NCBI GenBank assembly: GCA_033764075.1
Contig: JANRJH010000018.1
Span: 160,415-224,414 of the forward strand
DNA: 64,000 nt
Direction of reading: 5' to 3'
From: M3007 sp033764075
Lineage (GTDB): Bacteria > Bacteroidota > Bacteroidia > Chitinophagales > Saprospiraceae
The translations under genes were made by a program, and so were the position numbers. Below are positions 40,877 through 49,901 of this stretch, piece after piece. Position 1 is the stretch's first letter. Each line of letters starts with the position of its first letter. A model generated the notes under the pieces. It made no database searches, was not told the origin of the DNA, and saw only the letters and a program-made list of their open reading frames with translations.

Positions 40877-41685
40877 TGGGTGTTCAAGGTTTCTTGTTCC
40901 AGGCTTACGAAGCCTTCATAAACGAACCGGGCCGGGCCACAAAGCCAGACGTTGGTGAAATGACCGTCGGCATGGGCGGTATAACGCACTTTCAGGACGC
41001 CGCCGCGGGCGCGCACGGTGGTTTCGTGCAGCCCTGCGGGCTTGCGTGCCTCGCGGTGGTGGGCCAGGGCGGCAGCGGTGACGCCCGTGCCGCAGGCCAG
41101 CGTTTCATCTTCCACGCCTCGCTCATAGGTTCGCACCAACAGAGCGTCGCCCAGGTCCTGCACAAAATTGACGTTGATGCCGGTGGTGCGATAGCGTTCA
41201 TTGAAACGGATGGCGGCGCCCTCTTCGCGGACGTCGATCTTATCCACCATGCTTCGAAAAACCACATAGTGCGGCGATCCGGTGTTGAGGACACAGGCAT
41301 TCTGGTCGAAATCCATGTCGCGCACATCGCCCATATGCAGTTCCACCCACTGCCCGTCCGGCGCCACCACCGCTTCATGTTCGCCATCGATGGCCCAAAA
41401 GCGGCACTTTTCCCGGATGATGCCGAGCTTCTGGGCGAATGCCGCGATGCAGCGCCCGCCGTTTCCGCACAGGGAACTTTCGCGCCCGTCGGCGTTGAAG
41501 TAGACCATCTCAAAGTCAAATCCCGGTTTTTGTTGCAGGAGGATCAACCCGTCGGCCCCGATGCCAAAACGGCGCTCGCACAGCCGGGCGATCAGCCCGG
41601 TGTGGTCTTTGGCCAACGGGTGTGCCGTTCTTTGATCCACCAGGATAAAATCGTTGCCGGCGCCGTGGTATTTGTAAAACCGCAT
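40873..41685 (-). CDS. dapF: Diaminopimelate epimerase
   Basis: A 270-residue enzyme that converts LL- to meso-diaminopimelate for lysine and peptidoglycan. Both catalytic Cys are present: C73 in SSLCGNGGRC and C198 in TLACGTGVTAAA. MRFYKYHGAGNDFILVD is the canonical start, so 41685 is used. It ends FVSLEQETLNTQ, with the stop overlapping the next gene start. Confidence 0.96.
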   Translation of the reverse strand: MRFYKYHGAGNDFILVDQRTAHPLAKDHTGLIARLCERRFGIGADGLILLQQKPGFDFEMVYFNADGRESSLCGNGGRCIAAFAQKLGIIREKCRFWAIDGEHEAVVAPDGQWVELHMGDVRDMDFDQNACVLNTGSPHYVVFRSMVDKIDVREEGAAIRFNERYRTTGINVNFVQDLGDALLVRTYERGVEDETLACGTGVTAAALAHHREARKPAGLHETTVRARGGVLKVRYTAHADGHFTNVWLCGPARFVYEGFVSLEQETLNTQ

Positions 41686-41762
41686 GCCTGTCGTTGATTG
41701 TTTTGTGCAAATATGCGCAAATAACGTGTTAGCTGTATGTATAGACATAAACATTTCCGGTG

Positions 41763-41770
41763 TATATTTG
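41763..41770 (+). promoter_or_regulatory. -7 box TATATTTG for the HtrA gene
   Basis: TATATTTG matches TAnnTTTG and ends 65 bases before the htrA ATG at 41836, divergent from dapF. Confidence 0.45.
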
Positions 41771-41835
41771 TCTGCATAGAATAATCCACCATCCTCCTGC
41801 GTTTTTTGTTCCTACCTGAAGATGTCCACATTCTT

Positions 41836-43272
41836 ATGAAGAAGTACACGCCGTTGCTCTTTGTCTCCCTGTTCAGCGCTTTTTTCGCCGTCTCTGTTTA
41901 CCGGTATTTCGAACCGGAGCGGCACATCATCTGGAACGATTCGGACGGTGAGGTGCGTTATGCCGGTTTGGTAGACAAGTTGTTCGATGCGCGCAACAAC
42001 AGCCTGTTTCACTCCGCTGCGCCCACCGAGTTCATCACGGCTGCCGAGATCGCCACGCCGGCGGTGGTCAACATTCGCGCCCTGATCGAAGTAGGGGGCG
42101 GCATGTGGCGCGGGGGCACCCTGAGCGGCTCCTCGGGATCGGGGGTCATCATGTCGCCCGACGGCTACGTGGTGACCAACCACCATGTGGTGGAAAACAG
42201 CACCGACATCCGGGTGACCATGGCCGATAAACGGGAGTATAAAGCCGTGATCGTGGGCGCCGACCCGTCGACCGACATAGCGCTCATCAAGATTGAGGAA
42301 ACCGATCTGCCGTTTCTGGTTTTTGGCAACAGCGACTCCGTGCGCATCGGCGAGTGGGTGCTGGCGGTCGGCAATCCGTTCAACCTGGAGAGCACGGTGA
42401 CGGCGGGCATCATCAGCGCCAAAGGCCGCAACATCAACATCCTGGGCGGGGGCTCGAGCATTGAGTCGTTCATCCAGACCGACGCGGCGGTGAACCCCGG
42501 CAACAGCGGCGGCGCGCTGGTGAACACCGTCGGCGAGCTGATCGGCATCAACACGGCCATCATCACCGAATCGGGCAACTACGAAGGTTATTCTTTTGCG
42601 GTGCCGGCCAACCTGGTGCAGAAGGTGATCCGCGACCTGCGCGAGTTCGGCGTGGTGCAACGCGCCTTCCTGGGCATCAACATTGAAGACCTGGACAGTG
42701 AGCGGGCCCGTGCCGTCGGGTTGCCCAATGCCGAAGGTGTGTACGTCACCCGCGTGCAACCCGGCAGCGCTGCAGAGCAGGCCGGACTGCGCAGCGGCGA
42801 CGTGATCACCGGCCTGAACTACGTGCAGATCCGCAGAACACCGGAACTGCAGGAGTACGTCGGGCGTTTCAGCCCGGGCGATCAGGTGACGGTGGAGTAC
42901 GTGCGCGCGGGCCAACGCTTCCGCAGCCGGGTAACCCTGAAAAACGTGGAAACCGAATACGAACGCGTGGCGCAGCGCAAATACCGGGGTGATGAACTGG
43001 ACGCTTCCCTGGGGCTGACCCTCCGAAACCTGTCGGATGATGAATCCGACGAGCACCGCCTCAGCGGCGCCGTCGTCTCCAGCGTGCGCCGCGGCAGCGT
43101 GGTGTACGAAACCAATGTGCAACCCGGATTTGTGATCACCAGCGTAAACGGAAACCGCATCCAAAGTATGGGCGAAGCGATTGAGGCCATCAAAAATGCT
43201 TACAGCAACATTTCGCTGGACGGGTACTACATGGGCGAACCAGATTTGTATTCGTACCGGTTTCGGAAGTAA
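41836..43272 (+). CDS. DegP/HtrA-family periplasmic serine protease
   Basis: A 478-residue protease-chaperone of the cell envelope. An N-terminal membrane segment (YTPLLFVSLFSAFFAVSVYRYF) exports or anchors it. The trypsin-like domain has the full triad: H117 in TNHHVV, D147 in STDIALIK, S224 in NPGNSGGAL. Two PDZ domains follow (QPGSAAEQAGLRSGDVITGLN and QPGFVITSVNGNRIQSM regions). The size and order fit DegP/DegQ. Predicted role: degradation of misfolded outer-membrane and secreted proteins. The start at 41836 places the membrane segment at the N-terminus. Confidence 0.95.
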   Translation: MKKYTPLLFVSLFSAFFAVSVYRYFEPERHIIWNDSDGEVRYAGLVDKLFDARNNSLFHSAAPTEFITAAEIATPAVVNIRALIEVGGGMWRGGTLSGSSGSGVIMSPDGYVVTNHHVVENSTDIRVTMADKREYKAVIVGADPSTDIALIKIEETDLPFLVFGNSDSVRIGEWVLAVGNPFNLESTVTAGIISAKGRNINILGGGSSIESFIQTDAAVNPGNSGGALVNTVGELIGINTAIITESGNYEGYSFAVPANLVQKVIRDLREFGVVQRAFLGINIEDLDSERARAVGLPNAEGVYVTRVQPGSAAEQAGLRSGDVITGLNYVQIRRTPELQEYVGRFSPGDQVTVEYVRAGQRFRSRVTLKNVETEYERVAQRKYRGDELDASLGLTLRNLSDDESDEHRLSGAVVSSVRRGSVVYETNVQPGFVITSVNGNRIQSMGEAIEAIKNAYSNISLDGYYMGEPDLYSYRFRK

Positions 43273-43284
43273 ACCAACCCGGCC

Positions 43285-46272
43285 CTAATTCGTCTTCTTA
43301 GCCTTCTCCTTCTCTATCTGCAGCCTGACCTGCTCCAGTTCCTTACGCGCTTTTTCCAGTTCGGCGGCGGCGGCGGCGGATTCCTTGCGCAGGTTTTCCA
43401 GCTTGTCGGCTTCGGTTTTGCTTTCGGCCCTGATTTTCAGGATTTCGTTGGTGCCGTTTTGCCGGGCCTCCTCAACGGCCTTGTTCTGTTCTTCGCGCAC
43501 GGTAGCGATGGCGGCGGCGGCATCCTGTTTGGCTTTGAACAGGGCGTTGGTGGCTTCCATCTGGGCATTTTGCAGGGTGGACTGGTGCTTGCGGCGCGCT
43601 TCTTCTTCCTCGATTACCATGTTGCGGCGTTTGGTGTCGGCGTCCTTGCGGGCGGCAGCGATTTGCTGGGCGGTTTCCTGCTGGACGGCTTCAACCGCGG
43701 CTCTGGATTTTTTCTCTGCCTCCGCCACCTCGGCGGCGAGGGCGGTCTTGCGTTCGTTGGCCTGTCGGTCGGCGGCGGCGATTTCTTCTATCGAACGTTT
43801 TTTTGCTTCTGCAACTGCCCGGGCCGATTCCTCGCGTGCGGCCGCCATTTGCTTGCCGGCTTCTTCGCGTGCCTTGCCAACGGCCTCGGCGCTCTCGCGT
43901 TCCACCACGGCCACCTGCTCCCGCGATTTTCGGATCGCTTCGGCGCTCTCTTTGGCGGCGGCGGCGGCCTCGGCGGCGGCCTTTTCGCGGGCTGCCGACA
44001 GGTCGGCTGATATGCGCTGACGCTCCAGTGCGCCCGACTCGCGCAGGATGCGAATGCTGTCGGCCTCGGCATTTTTCAGGGCAGCGATGGTTTGCGCGCT
44101 TTGTCGACGTGCTTCCGACACCTCATCGGCCGTCTTTTGCTGGGCGCGCACGGCGGCTTCTTTGGCGGCGGCCACCTCCCGGGCGGCATTTTCGCGGGCG
44201 GCCGCAATTTCTGCAGCCGCCTTTTCGCGGCTGGCCGCCACCTCGCCAGCCGTAGCAGTGGTGGTCTCCTGCTTTTTCTTTCGGGCCGCCTCGATCTCGC
44301 GGGCGGCCTCTTCCTGGATTTTTTTGATCCGCTCGTCGGCGGTGGACTTCGACTCCGACATTTCGGCGGCGAATTTCTGTTGCGCTTCGTCGGCTTTGGC
44401 GTTGGCCTCATTCACCTTGCGCATGGCCTCCTGATGGGCCTTTTCGACCTCCTGCCGGCTGCGTTCGCGGGCGGCGAGCACGGCGTCGGCCGAGGCCTGT
44501 TTGGCCTGCTCCTCCTGGTTCCGGATCTCGGTGAGTTTCTGGGTCAATTCGTTTTGTATGCGCGCCAGTTCGGCGTCGGCCTTTTGCCGGGCCCGGACGA
44601 TGGACGTGTTGATCGAGTCCTGCTGGATTTTGGCTTGCTGCTGCGACGCTTCGATGGCCCGCTGGGCTTCCTGCTGGGCCTCCTGGACGGTCATGGCGGC
44701 TTTTTGGCGGCTGTCCGCTACATCCCGGGCGATGGCGACCTTTTCGTCGGCGGCTTTTTGCTGTTCGGTTTGCACCTGTTGGCGGCTTAGCGCGACCTCT
44801 TCTGTAGCCCGTTTTTTGGCTTCGACCACTTCGATGACGCTGTTTTCTTTTTGTTTGGCCACCTGTTCGCGGATGTCGGCGATTTCGGCAGCGCTGTTTT
44901 GTTGCACCAGCGCCTTTTCTTCGGCGGCCTTCCGGCGGGTTTCCGCCAGGTCGATCGCCAACTGTTGTTTTTCCAGAACGGCGTTTTCCCGAATGCGGGC
45001 AACCTCGGCTGCTGTTTCTTCCTGAATCTTTAGGATCTGCTGGGCAGCCGTTTTTTTGTTTTTCACCACGTCTTCCACCGTCGCGTTTTGTTCTTTTTGC
45101 GCGCGTTCCCGGGCGTCCTGCACGGTTTTGGCGTTTTCAGCCCGGATGCGCTGGAGCTCCTCTTCGGCGCTGCTGCGGGCGCTGGCTATTTCATCGGCGT
45201 ATTGGACCTTTGTCTGTTCCAGCTTTTCGCGGATGGAAGCCAGCTCTTTGGAGGCATTTTCCCGCGCTTTTTGCACTTCGGAAGCCGATTCGGTGCGGGC
45301 TTTTTGAATTTCCATCGCCGACTCGCGCTGCGCCTGTTCCACGTTCCGGTTGATGCGCAACACGGCGGAGTCGGCCATCATGCGGTTCTGGCTGATCATG
45401 GCCTGGGATTCGGCTTTTGCTTTTTCGATTTCCACCAGACTGGTTTTTCGGGCTTCGAGTACTTCGTTGGCGTACTCCAGCTTTTTCTGGTTGGCGGCCT
45501 CGCGGGCTGCGGCGACCTCCTGCTGCAATTGCGCCTTGATGGCGTCGGCCCTTTCTCTTTCCGTGGCAATTTCTTTGCGCAAAGACTCTTTGGTGTCTTC
45601 CAGTTGCTGGCGAAGGTTCGTTACCTCATCATCGCTCACCGGGGCGCTGCCGCGTGCCGGCGCTGCACCGCCGGAAGCGGAGGAGGCGCTCGCTGCACCC
45701 GGCTTGGTCACCACTACGGCGTCTGTATTGACCACGGCCGAAGGATCCAGAATCTGGTAAAAACAGGACACCAGGTGGCTGGTCTCGGTAACGGAGCTGC
45801 TGTTGAGCGTGAACTTGAATTTTTGCCGTTTGACAAAACTGACCAGGTTGATGGCCGCAATGGGGGAGCTGTTGAGCCATTTCATGGCATTGAGGTCCAG
45901 CTGGATGTGGTTTCTGTACGTGGGCACCGATCCGGAGCGGCCGGCCTCGCCCAGTCCGATGAATTTATAGGCGCGTTCTTCGCCCAGGGAGTTGACGAAT
46001 ATGACCTGGTCGTCCTGATTGAACTCAATCCCTCCCGTGGAGATCATTCGGGCAAAAATGCCCTTCTCATCGGTAAAAAATTCTATGCCGTAATTATAGT
46101 TGCTGCGGACGATGAAGTTGACGGAATTGCTGCGTACGATCTGCACGCCGGCAATTTTTTTATTCTCCCGGATGAGGGTAGAACAGTCCTGGCTAAAGGC
46201 GGAGAGGATCGGGAAACAGATGAAGCCAAAGACAACCGGACAAATGTTCAGGGCTTTAAGAAAAGGAATCAT
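43285..46272 (-). CDS. Exported giant coiled-coil protein
   Basis: 995 residues. A signal peptide (about 1-28, ending SAFSQ) and a globular all-beta-looking domain (about 29-178, with IVRSNYNYGIEFFTDEKGIFARMISTGGIEF) are followed by an Ala/Ser/Gly linker (about 190-213). From about 214 to the end it is an almost unbroken, Ala-Glu-Lys-Arg-rich heptad coiled coil (for example EEARRKHQSTLQNAQMEATN). No membrane anchor, PDZ or sorting domain follows the coil. The type resembles envelope spacers or scaffolds, but I recognise no named family. Function unknown. Confidence 0.85.
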   Translation of the reverse strand: MIPFLKALNICPVVFGFICFPILSAFSQDCSTLIRENKKIAGVQIVRSNSVNFIVRSNYNYGIEFFTDEKGIFARMISTGGIEFNQDDQVIFVNSLGEERAYKFIGLGEAGRSGSVPTYRNHIQLDLNAMKWLNSSPIAAINLVSFVKRQKFKFTLNSSSVTETSHLVSCFYQILDPSAVVNTDAVVVTKPGAASASSASGGAAPARGSAPVSDDEVTNLRQQLEDTKESLRKEIATERERADAIKAQLQQEVAAAREAANQKKLEYANEVLEARKTSLVEIEKAKAESQAMISQNRMMADSAVLRINRNVEQAQRESAMEIQKARTESASEVQKARENASKELASIREKLEQTKVQYADEIASARSSAEEELQRIRAENAKTVQDARERAQKEQNATVEDVVKNKKTAAQQILKIQEETAAEVARIRENAVLEKQQLAIDLAETRRKAAEEKALVQQNSAAEIADIREQVAKQKENSVIEVVEAKKRATEEVALSRQQVQTEQQKAADEKVAIARDVADSRQKAAMTVQEAQQEAQRAIEASQQQAKIQQDSINTSIVRARQKADAELARIQNELTQKLTEIRNQEEQAKQASADAVLAARERSRQEVEKAHQEAMRKVNEANAKADEAQQKFAAEMSESKSTADERIKKIQEEAAREIEAARKKKQETTTATAGEVAASREKAAAEIAAARENAAREVAAAKEAAVRAQQKTADEVSEARRQSAQTIAALKNAEADSIRILRESGALERQRISADLSAAREKAAAEAAAAAKESAEAIRKSREQVAVVERESAEAVGKAREEAGKQMAAAREESARAVAEAKKRSIEEIAAADRQANERKTALAAEVAEAEKKSRAAVEAVQQETAQQIAAARKDADTKRRNMVIEEEEARRKHQSTLQNAQMEATNALFKAKQDAAAAIATVREEQNKAVEEARQNGTNEILKIRAESKTEADKLENLRKESAAAAAELEKARKELEQVRLQIEKEKAKKTN

Positions 46273-46338
46273 TGACAGCTTTATTGTGATTAGGGAAAAG
46301 AAAACGGTTCATTAGAGCGCAACAAGGTAATGCTTTTT

Positions 46339-46346
46339 CAAAAATA
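46339..46346 (-). promoter_or_regulatory. -7 box TATTTTTG for the coiled-coil gene
   Basis: TATTTTTG on minus matches TAnnTTTG and lies 66 bases before the ATG at 46272; a second near-match TACCTTGT follows it. Confidence 0.4.
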
Positions 46347-46400
46347 CCGTAATCGCAGTAAGGTAAAGGGCGAAACATCCGATTTTATTTCGGGTATTGC

Positions 46401-47291
46401 TCAAAAATGCCATTGCAGGGTGTCGCGCAACGGCAGGTCGGCGTTATTGTGTTTGGCCCAATAGTCGCTCCGGATGCTTCGAATGAGTTCACCCTTGCTC
46501 ATGAGTCGGTCGCCTTCACGCTCTTCCCAACCGGTAATGCGGTGGGGGAAGGCTGTTTCGAAGTAAATGCGCAGATTTCTTTTAAGCGACGGGTAATCAA
46601 TCGTATAGGTGCTGGTAGTCGCCTCTGCGGTACGGGAGAGCACGGCGCTTTCAGCCTGTAAAAGCCGGTGTCGAAAGCGGGCAGGCAGGGTTCCGGGTAT
46701 CAGCAGGTGTTTTCCTTGGGGGAGTTTTTGGGGATCGAGCCGGATCATGGCCCAAAATGCGTCTTCCGGAATGGCGTCGGGCAGGGTGCGGTCGGTGTCG
46801 CCTTCGGTTTCGAAATAGGAAAATTCGCGGAGCCGGTACCCGTTTCCCTGGCGGTTCAGTTGGGTGAACACGTGCCCGCACCAGTCCTGAACGGTTGTGC
46901 TCAGTTTGGCCATAGGGCTTCCGTCTACGGGCAAAAACACCGATTGGGTGATTGCATAATCATAAATACCGGTACGGAAACGGCGCACGGTGTTTACCTT
47001 GAGCACCGGCAGGCGATCAGCGCCGGCCGCTTCGGGGTTGTCGAGTTTGACCTGTTTGGCGGCGGAAAGGTCTTCGGTGACGGTCACCAGCACCTGTTGG
47101 GCGTCGCGCATTTCGCCGTACCGCTCTTGCTGCACCCGGTAGGTGTTCAGTTCAGCCAGCCCGTCGTACCAGTAGTGATTAAAATCGGCCGGAGGCGAAG
47201 CGTGCTGTGTGGCTTGCCCGACGGTATCGGTGCAGCCTTCCGTCAGCAGGATGAATGCGGGGATGATGAGGGAAACGGCGATGTATTTCAT
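46401..47291 (-). CDS. Lipoprotein of unknown function (Bacteroidota family sometimes mislabelled Maf)
   Basis: A 296-residue protein with a signal sequence and possible lipid-attachment Cys (IIPAFILLTEGC, a loose lipobox as tolerated in Bacteroidota). The body YWYDGLAELNTYRVQQERYGEMRDAQQVLVTVTEDLSAAKQVKLDNP with later WCGHVFTQLNRQG and YFETEGD matches a widespread Bacteroidota lipoprotein family that databases have often called septum formation inhibitor Maf (from memory), which is misleading. Function unknown. The start overlaps the glycosyltransferase stop (ATGA), so the two are translationally coupled. Confidence 0.8.
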   Translation of the reverse strand: MKYIAVSLIIPAFILLTEGCTDTVGQATQHASPPADFNHYWYDGLAELNTYRVQQERYGEMRDAQQVLVTVTEDLSAAKQVKLDNPEAAGADRLPVLKVNTVRRFRTGIYDYAITQSVFLPVDGSPMAKLSTTVQDWCGHVFTQLNRQGNGYRLREFSYFETEGDTDRTLPDAIPEDAFWAMIRLDPQKLPQGKHLLIPGTLPARFRHRLLQAESAVLSRTAEATTSTYTIDYPSLKRNLRIYFETAFPHRITGWEEREGDRLMSKGELIRSIRSDYWAKHNNADLPLRDTLQWHF

Positions 47292-48694
47292 GGTTTGCTT
47301 TTGTACAGTTCCATCCAGACTCCGGCGTGTTCCGTACGCCTGAAGAGCCGCCATTTGTTTTGTAGTTGGCTCCTGTCTTCCCGGCCGACGTCGTTAAAAA
47401 CGTTCGAAATCAGGATATATTGGTTTGTCTGCGGATTGATTTCTGCAAAAGACCGGCTGTCGCCGTTCAGGGCGATGTTTTCTCCGGTGTTGATGTTCGG
47501 GAACGCGGTTCCCACGGTCTCCAGCGGGATGCCCCGACGGTCCATAAAATCGATCATATCCGCCCGAAGCTGATGGTAGGGCAGGTGCGCAAGGGTGCTG
47601 TCCCAGGTCATGGACACACCATGGGGATAAACCCACCGGTTGCCGAAAGCCAGGCTGGCGCACAGGCTCGCCAGGATGACTTTGTTTTGAAGACCGGCAT
47701 GCGCAAATGCCCGTGCACAAACGGACAAGGTCAGGAGGTGCAGCGAAACAAACGCCGGAAGGAAGTACCGGTGCGCAGAAATATTCTGGTATAAGATGGC
47801 CGTGGGGCTCAGGAAAACGGCGGTGCACACCAACAACAGTACCCAGGGTTTTGCTGCCTGGAACAGGCGCGGCTGCTTCCACCAGATTACCCCCAGCACT
47901 ACCCATTCCGCCCAGCGCCCCAGGTCGACCCAGCGCCAGCCCAAAATCAGGAGGTTTCGCAACCCGCCTGCCGGGCCGACCATTTCAAAGGTTGTGCTCC
48001 ACGGTGAGCCGGGGTGGTGGCCTATCCATCCCGCCTGCCGGTGATGCCAGAACAGAAACCAGGCCGCGAAGGCAAATCCGGGAAGGAACGACAGAAACCG
48101 TCTGGCCATGGCGTACAAGCGAAAGGGCGGCGACCCGGGTACGATCATCAGGAGTTGCCAAAGGGCGAGGGCGGCAGCGGTCATCATGCCGCGCATGCCC
48201 ACGGCACACAATCCGAGCACCCCGATCAGGAGCAGGGCCGGGGCCTGGCGGACGATGCCGAAAACGGAAAGGAGAAAGAAAAAAACGAGGGCCACGTCGG
48301 GGCCCAACCCGGCAATCTGACCGGCCACCACAGGATCCAGCAGAAAAAGGGGCGCCAGCCAATAGCCCCACTCCGGGCCGGCGATCTGCGGGCCCATCCG
48401 CACCACGAGGATAACACTTCCGAGTACAAAGGGCCAAAGGGCCATGTGGGTCACCACCAGGTGCTTACCCAGGAGCGTCCATACCCAGGCAAGGTAATAA
48501 CCGAACACCGGCGGGTGACCGCTGTCGATCGACTCGGGCAGCAGCGCCCAGCGCAGGTTGTTTTCGTAAAAAAAATGGGCATGTTTGGAGCCCAACTGGA
48601 TGGCATCCCAAAAGAAGGGATCGTGGACCGTGGTCCATAAAAAAGCCAGTACGACGATGGAGAACAAGAATGCCGGAATTGCCGTGCGGTTCAT
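47288..48694 (-). CDS. GT-C (GT39/ArnT-like) membrane glycosyltransferase
   Basis: 468 residues with about ten helices. The N-terminal loop after helix 1 has HDPFFWDA and DSGHPPVFGYYLAW, the acidic and HPP features of GT-C enzymes that use polyprenyl-phosphate sugars (ArnT/PMT-like). The C-terminal part is soluble (ETVGTAFPNINTGENIALNGD...). Predicted role: transfer of a sugar to lipid or protein on the periplasmic side. Acceptor unknown. It starts 27 bases after folE and is coupled to the lipoprotein gene. Confidence 0.8.
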   Translation of the reverse strand: MNRTAIPAFLFSIVVLAFLWTTVHDPFFWDAIQLGSKHAHFFYENNLRWALLPESIDSGHPPVFGYYLAWVWTLLGKHLVVTHMALWPFVLGSVILVVRMGPQIAGPEWGYWLAPLFLLDPVVAGQIAGLGPDVALVFFFLLSVFGIVRQAPALLLIGVLGLCAVGMRGMMTAAALALWQLLMIVPGSPPFRLYAMARRFLSFLPGFAFAAWFLFWHHRQAGWIGHHPGSPWSTTFEMVGPAGGLRNLLILGWRWVDLGRWAEWVVLGVIWWKQPRLFQAAKPWVLLLVCTAVFLSPTAILYQNISAHRYFLPAFVSLHLLTLSVCARAFAHAGLQNKVILASLCASLAFGNRWVYPHGVSMTWDSTLAHLPYHQLRADMIDFMDRRGIPLETVGTAFPNINTGENIALNGDSRSFAEINPQTNQYILISNVFNDVGREDRSQLQNKWRLFRRTEHAGVWMELYKSKP

Positions 48695-48721
48695 GCGGCA
48701 ATGTTAGGCACTTTCGGGGAA

Positions 48722-49318
48722 TCAGTGCAGTTTGGCGCCGATCAAATGCAGAAACTCGCTGCGGGTTTCCACGTTCCGAAACTCGCCGGTAAACGCGGAA
48801 GTGGTGGTGACCGAATTCTGTTTTTGAACGCCCCGCATCATCATGCACATGTGATGCGCTTCGATGACCACCGCCACCCCCAACGGGTTGAGCGTTTCCT
48901 GGATCACATCGCGCACTTCCAGCGTCAGGCGTTCCTGCACCTGAAGCCGGCGCGCGAACACATCCACCACCCGTGGAATTTTGCTCAGCCCGACGATGTA
49001 ACCGTTCGGGATGTAGGCTACATGGGCTTTGCCGAAAAACGGCAAAATGTGGTGTTCGCACAGCGAGTACACCTCAATGTCCTTCACCAGCACCATTTCG
49101 CTGTACTCCTCCTTGAACATGGCCGAGCGAAGGATCGCGCGCGCATCCTGCCTGTACCCTTGTGTGAGGAACTGCATGGCCTTGGCCGCCCGTTCGGGTG
49201 TTTTATGGAGCCCTTCCCGCTGGTCGTCTTCACCGATGCCATGGATGATGGTCTGGTAGTGCTGACGGAGATGCTCGGTCAATTCAGGGTCGAAAAGTTC
49301 GGATTGCTGGTTAGCCAT
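48722..49318 (-). CDS. folE: GTP cyclohydrolase I
   Basis: A 198-residue enzyme that makes 7,8-dihydroneopterin triphosphate from GTP, the first step of folate and pterin synthesis. Zinc ligands are in LCEHHILPFFG and AHHMCMMMRGV; substrate loops are GLSKIPRVVDVFARRLQVQERLT and NSVTTTSAFTGEF. Typical length. The start at 49318 (MANQQSELFD) lies 4 bases after the upstream pterin-synthase gene, so the two enzymes are one operon. Confidence 0.96.
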   Translation of the reverse strand: MANQQSELFDPELTEHLRQHYQTIIHGIGEDDQREGLHKTPERAAKAMQFLTQGYRQDARAILRSAMFKEEYSEMVLVKDIEVYSLCEHHILPFFGKAHVAYIPNGYIVGLSKIPRVVDVFARRLQVQERLTLEVRDVIQETLNPLGVAVVIEAHHMCMMMRGVQKQNSVTTTSAFTGEFRNVETRSEFLHLIGAKLH

Positions 49319-49322
49319 ATCG

Positions 49323-49739
49323 TCATTCGCCGTAGTATTCGGCGTAAATGTTTTCTGTTTCCCAGAGCTTGACGGCGTGGAGTGTGCAGGGTTGACCCTC
49401 CAATGCGCGCGCCAGTTGCTCCCAGATAACGATAACAAGGTTTTCGGTGGTTGGTTGCATGCCTTTGGGGATGAAGGGCACGTCGAGGTTCAGGTTGCTG
49501 TGGTCGAGGTGGTCGACCACGAATTCCTTGATGAGGACGCTGAGGCGTTTAACGTCAATGACGAAACCGGTAACGGGATCGGGGCGCCCTTTGACCGTGA
49601 CGTGCAGGTAGTAATTGTGTCCATGCCAGTTTTTATTGGCACATTTGCCAAACATCGCTGCGTTTTTTTCGGCCGACCAGTCTTCCACCCACAACTTATG
49701 GGCGGCATTGAACCGTTCTACACGGGTAATATAGACCAT
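49323..49739 (-). CDS. 6-pyruvoyl-tetrahydropterin synthase / QueD superfamily, CxxxxxHGH type
   Basis: A 138-residue T-fold enzyme. Zinc His residues are H14 (NAAHKL), H39 and H41 (WHGHNY). The catalytic Cys is C33 with spacing C-x5-HGH. That spacing is the PTPS-II signature (6-pyruvoyl-tetrahydropterin synthase), whereas queuosine QueD enzymes usually have C-x3-HGH (established family knowledge). Adjacent folE supplies the substrate. Start at 49739 (MVYITRVERF). Biopterin-like cofactor synthesis is therefore favoured over QueD, with some uncertainty. Confidence 0.85.
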   Translation of the reverse strand: MVYITRVERFNAAHKLWVEDWSAEKNAAMFGKCANKNWHGHNYYLHVTVKGRPDPVTGFVIDVKRLSVLIKEFVVDHLDHSNLNLDVPFIPKGMQPTTENLVIVIWEQLARALEGQPCTLHAVKLWETENIYAEYYGE

Positions 49740-49766
49740 TTTGCTATGCTTTCGATTTTGAGTCCG

Positions 49767-49774
49767 CAAAGTTA
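49767..49774 (-). promoter_or_regulatory. -7 box TAACTTTG for the pterin synthase-folE operon
   Basis: TAACTTTG on minus matches TAnnTTTG and lies 27 bases before the ATG at 49739. Confidence 0.5.
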
Positions 49775-49901
49775 CGGGGAAAAAAAATCCGGTGCTGAAA
49801 ACCGTGCGGTCAGACGTATTGATCGTCCGTAATCTTTACTTCATCTAAAAACACCGGGAACACCTCCCGGGGTTCCGGACATTTGCCGGCTGAGTACGCG
49901 C

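Noticed and set aside
43459..46275. Several long plus-strand frames (Gly/Phe/Leu- or Arg-rich) opposite the coiled-coil gene
   Set aside because: They are the expected mirror of an Ala/Glu-codon repeat sequence and have no signal, domain or promoter.
49323..49739. Annotation of the pterin enzyme as queuosine QueD because queA is in the window
   Set aside because: The Cys-to-HGH spacing is five, which fits PTPS-II better, and queA lies 10 kb away in another transcript. QueD activity is not excluded.
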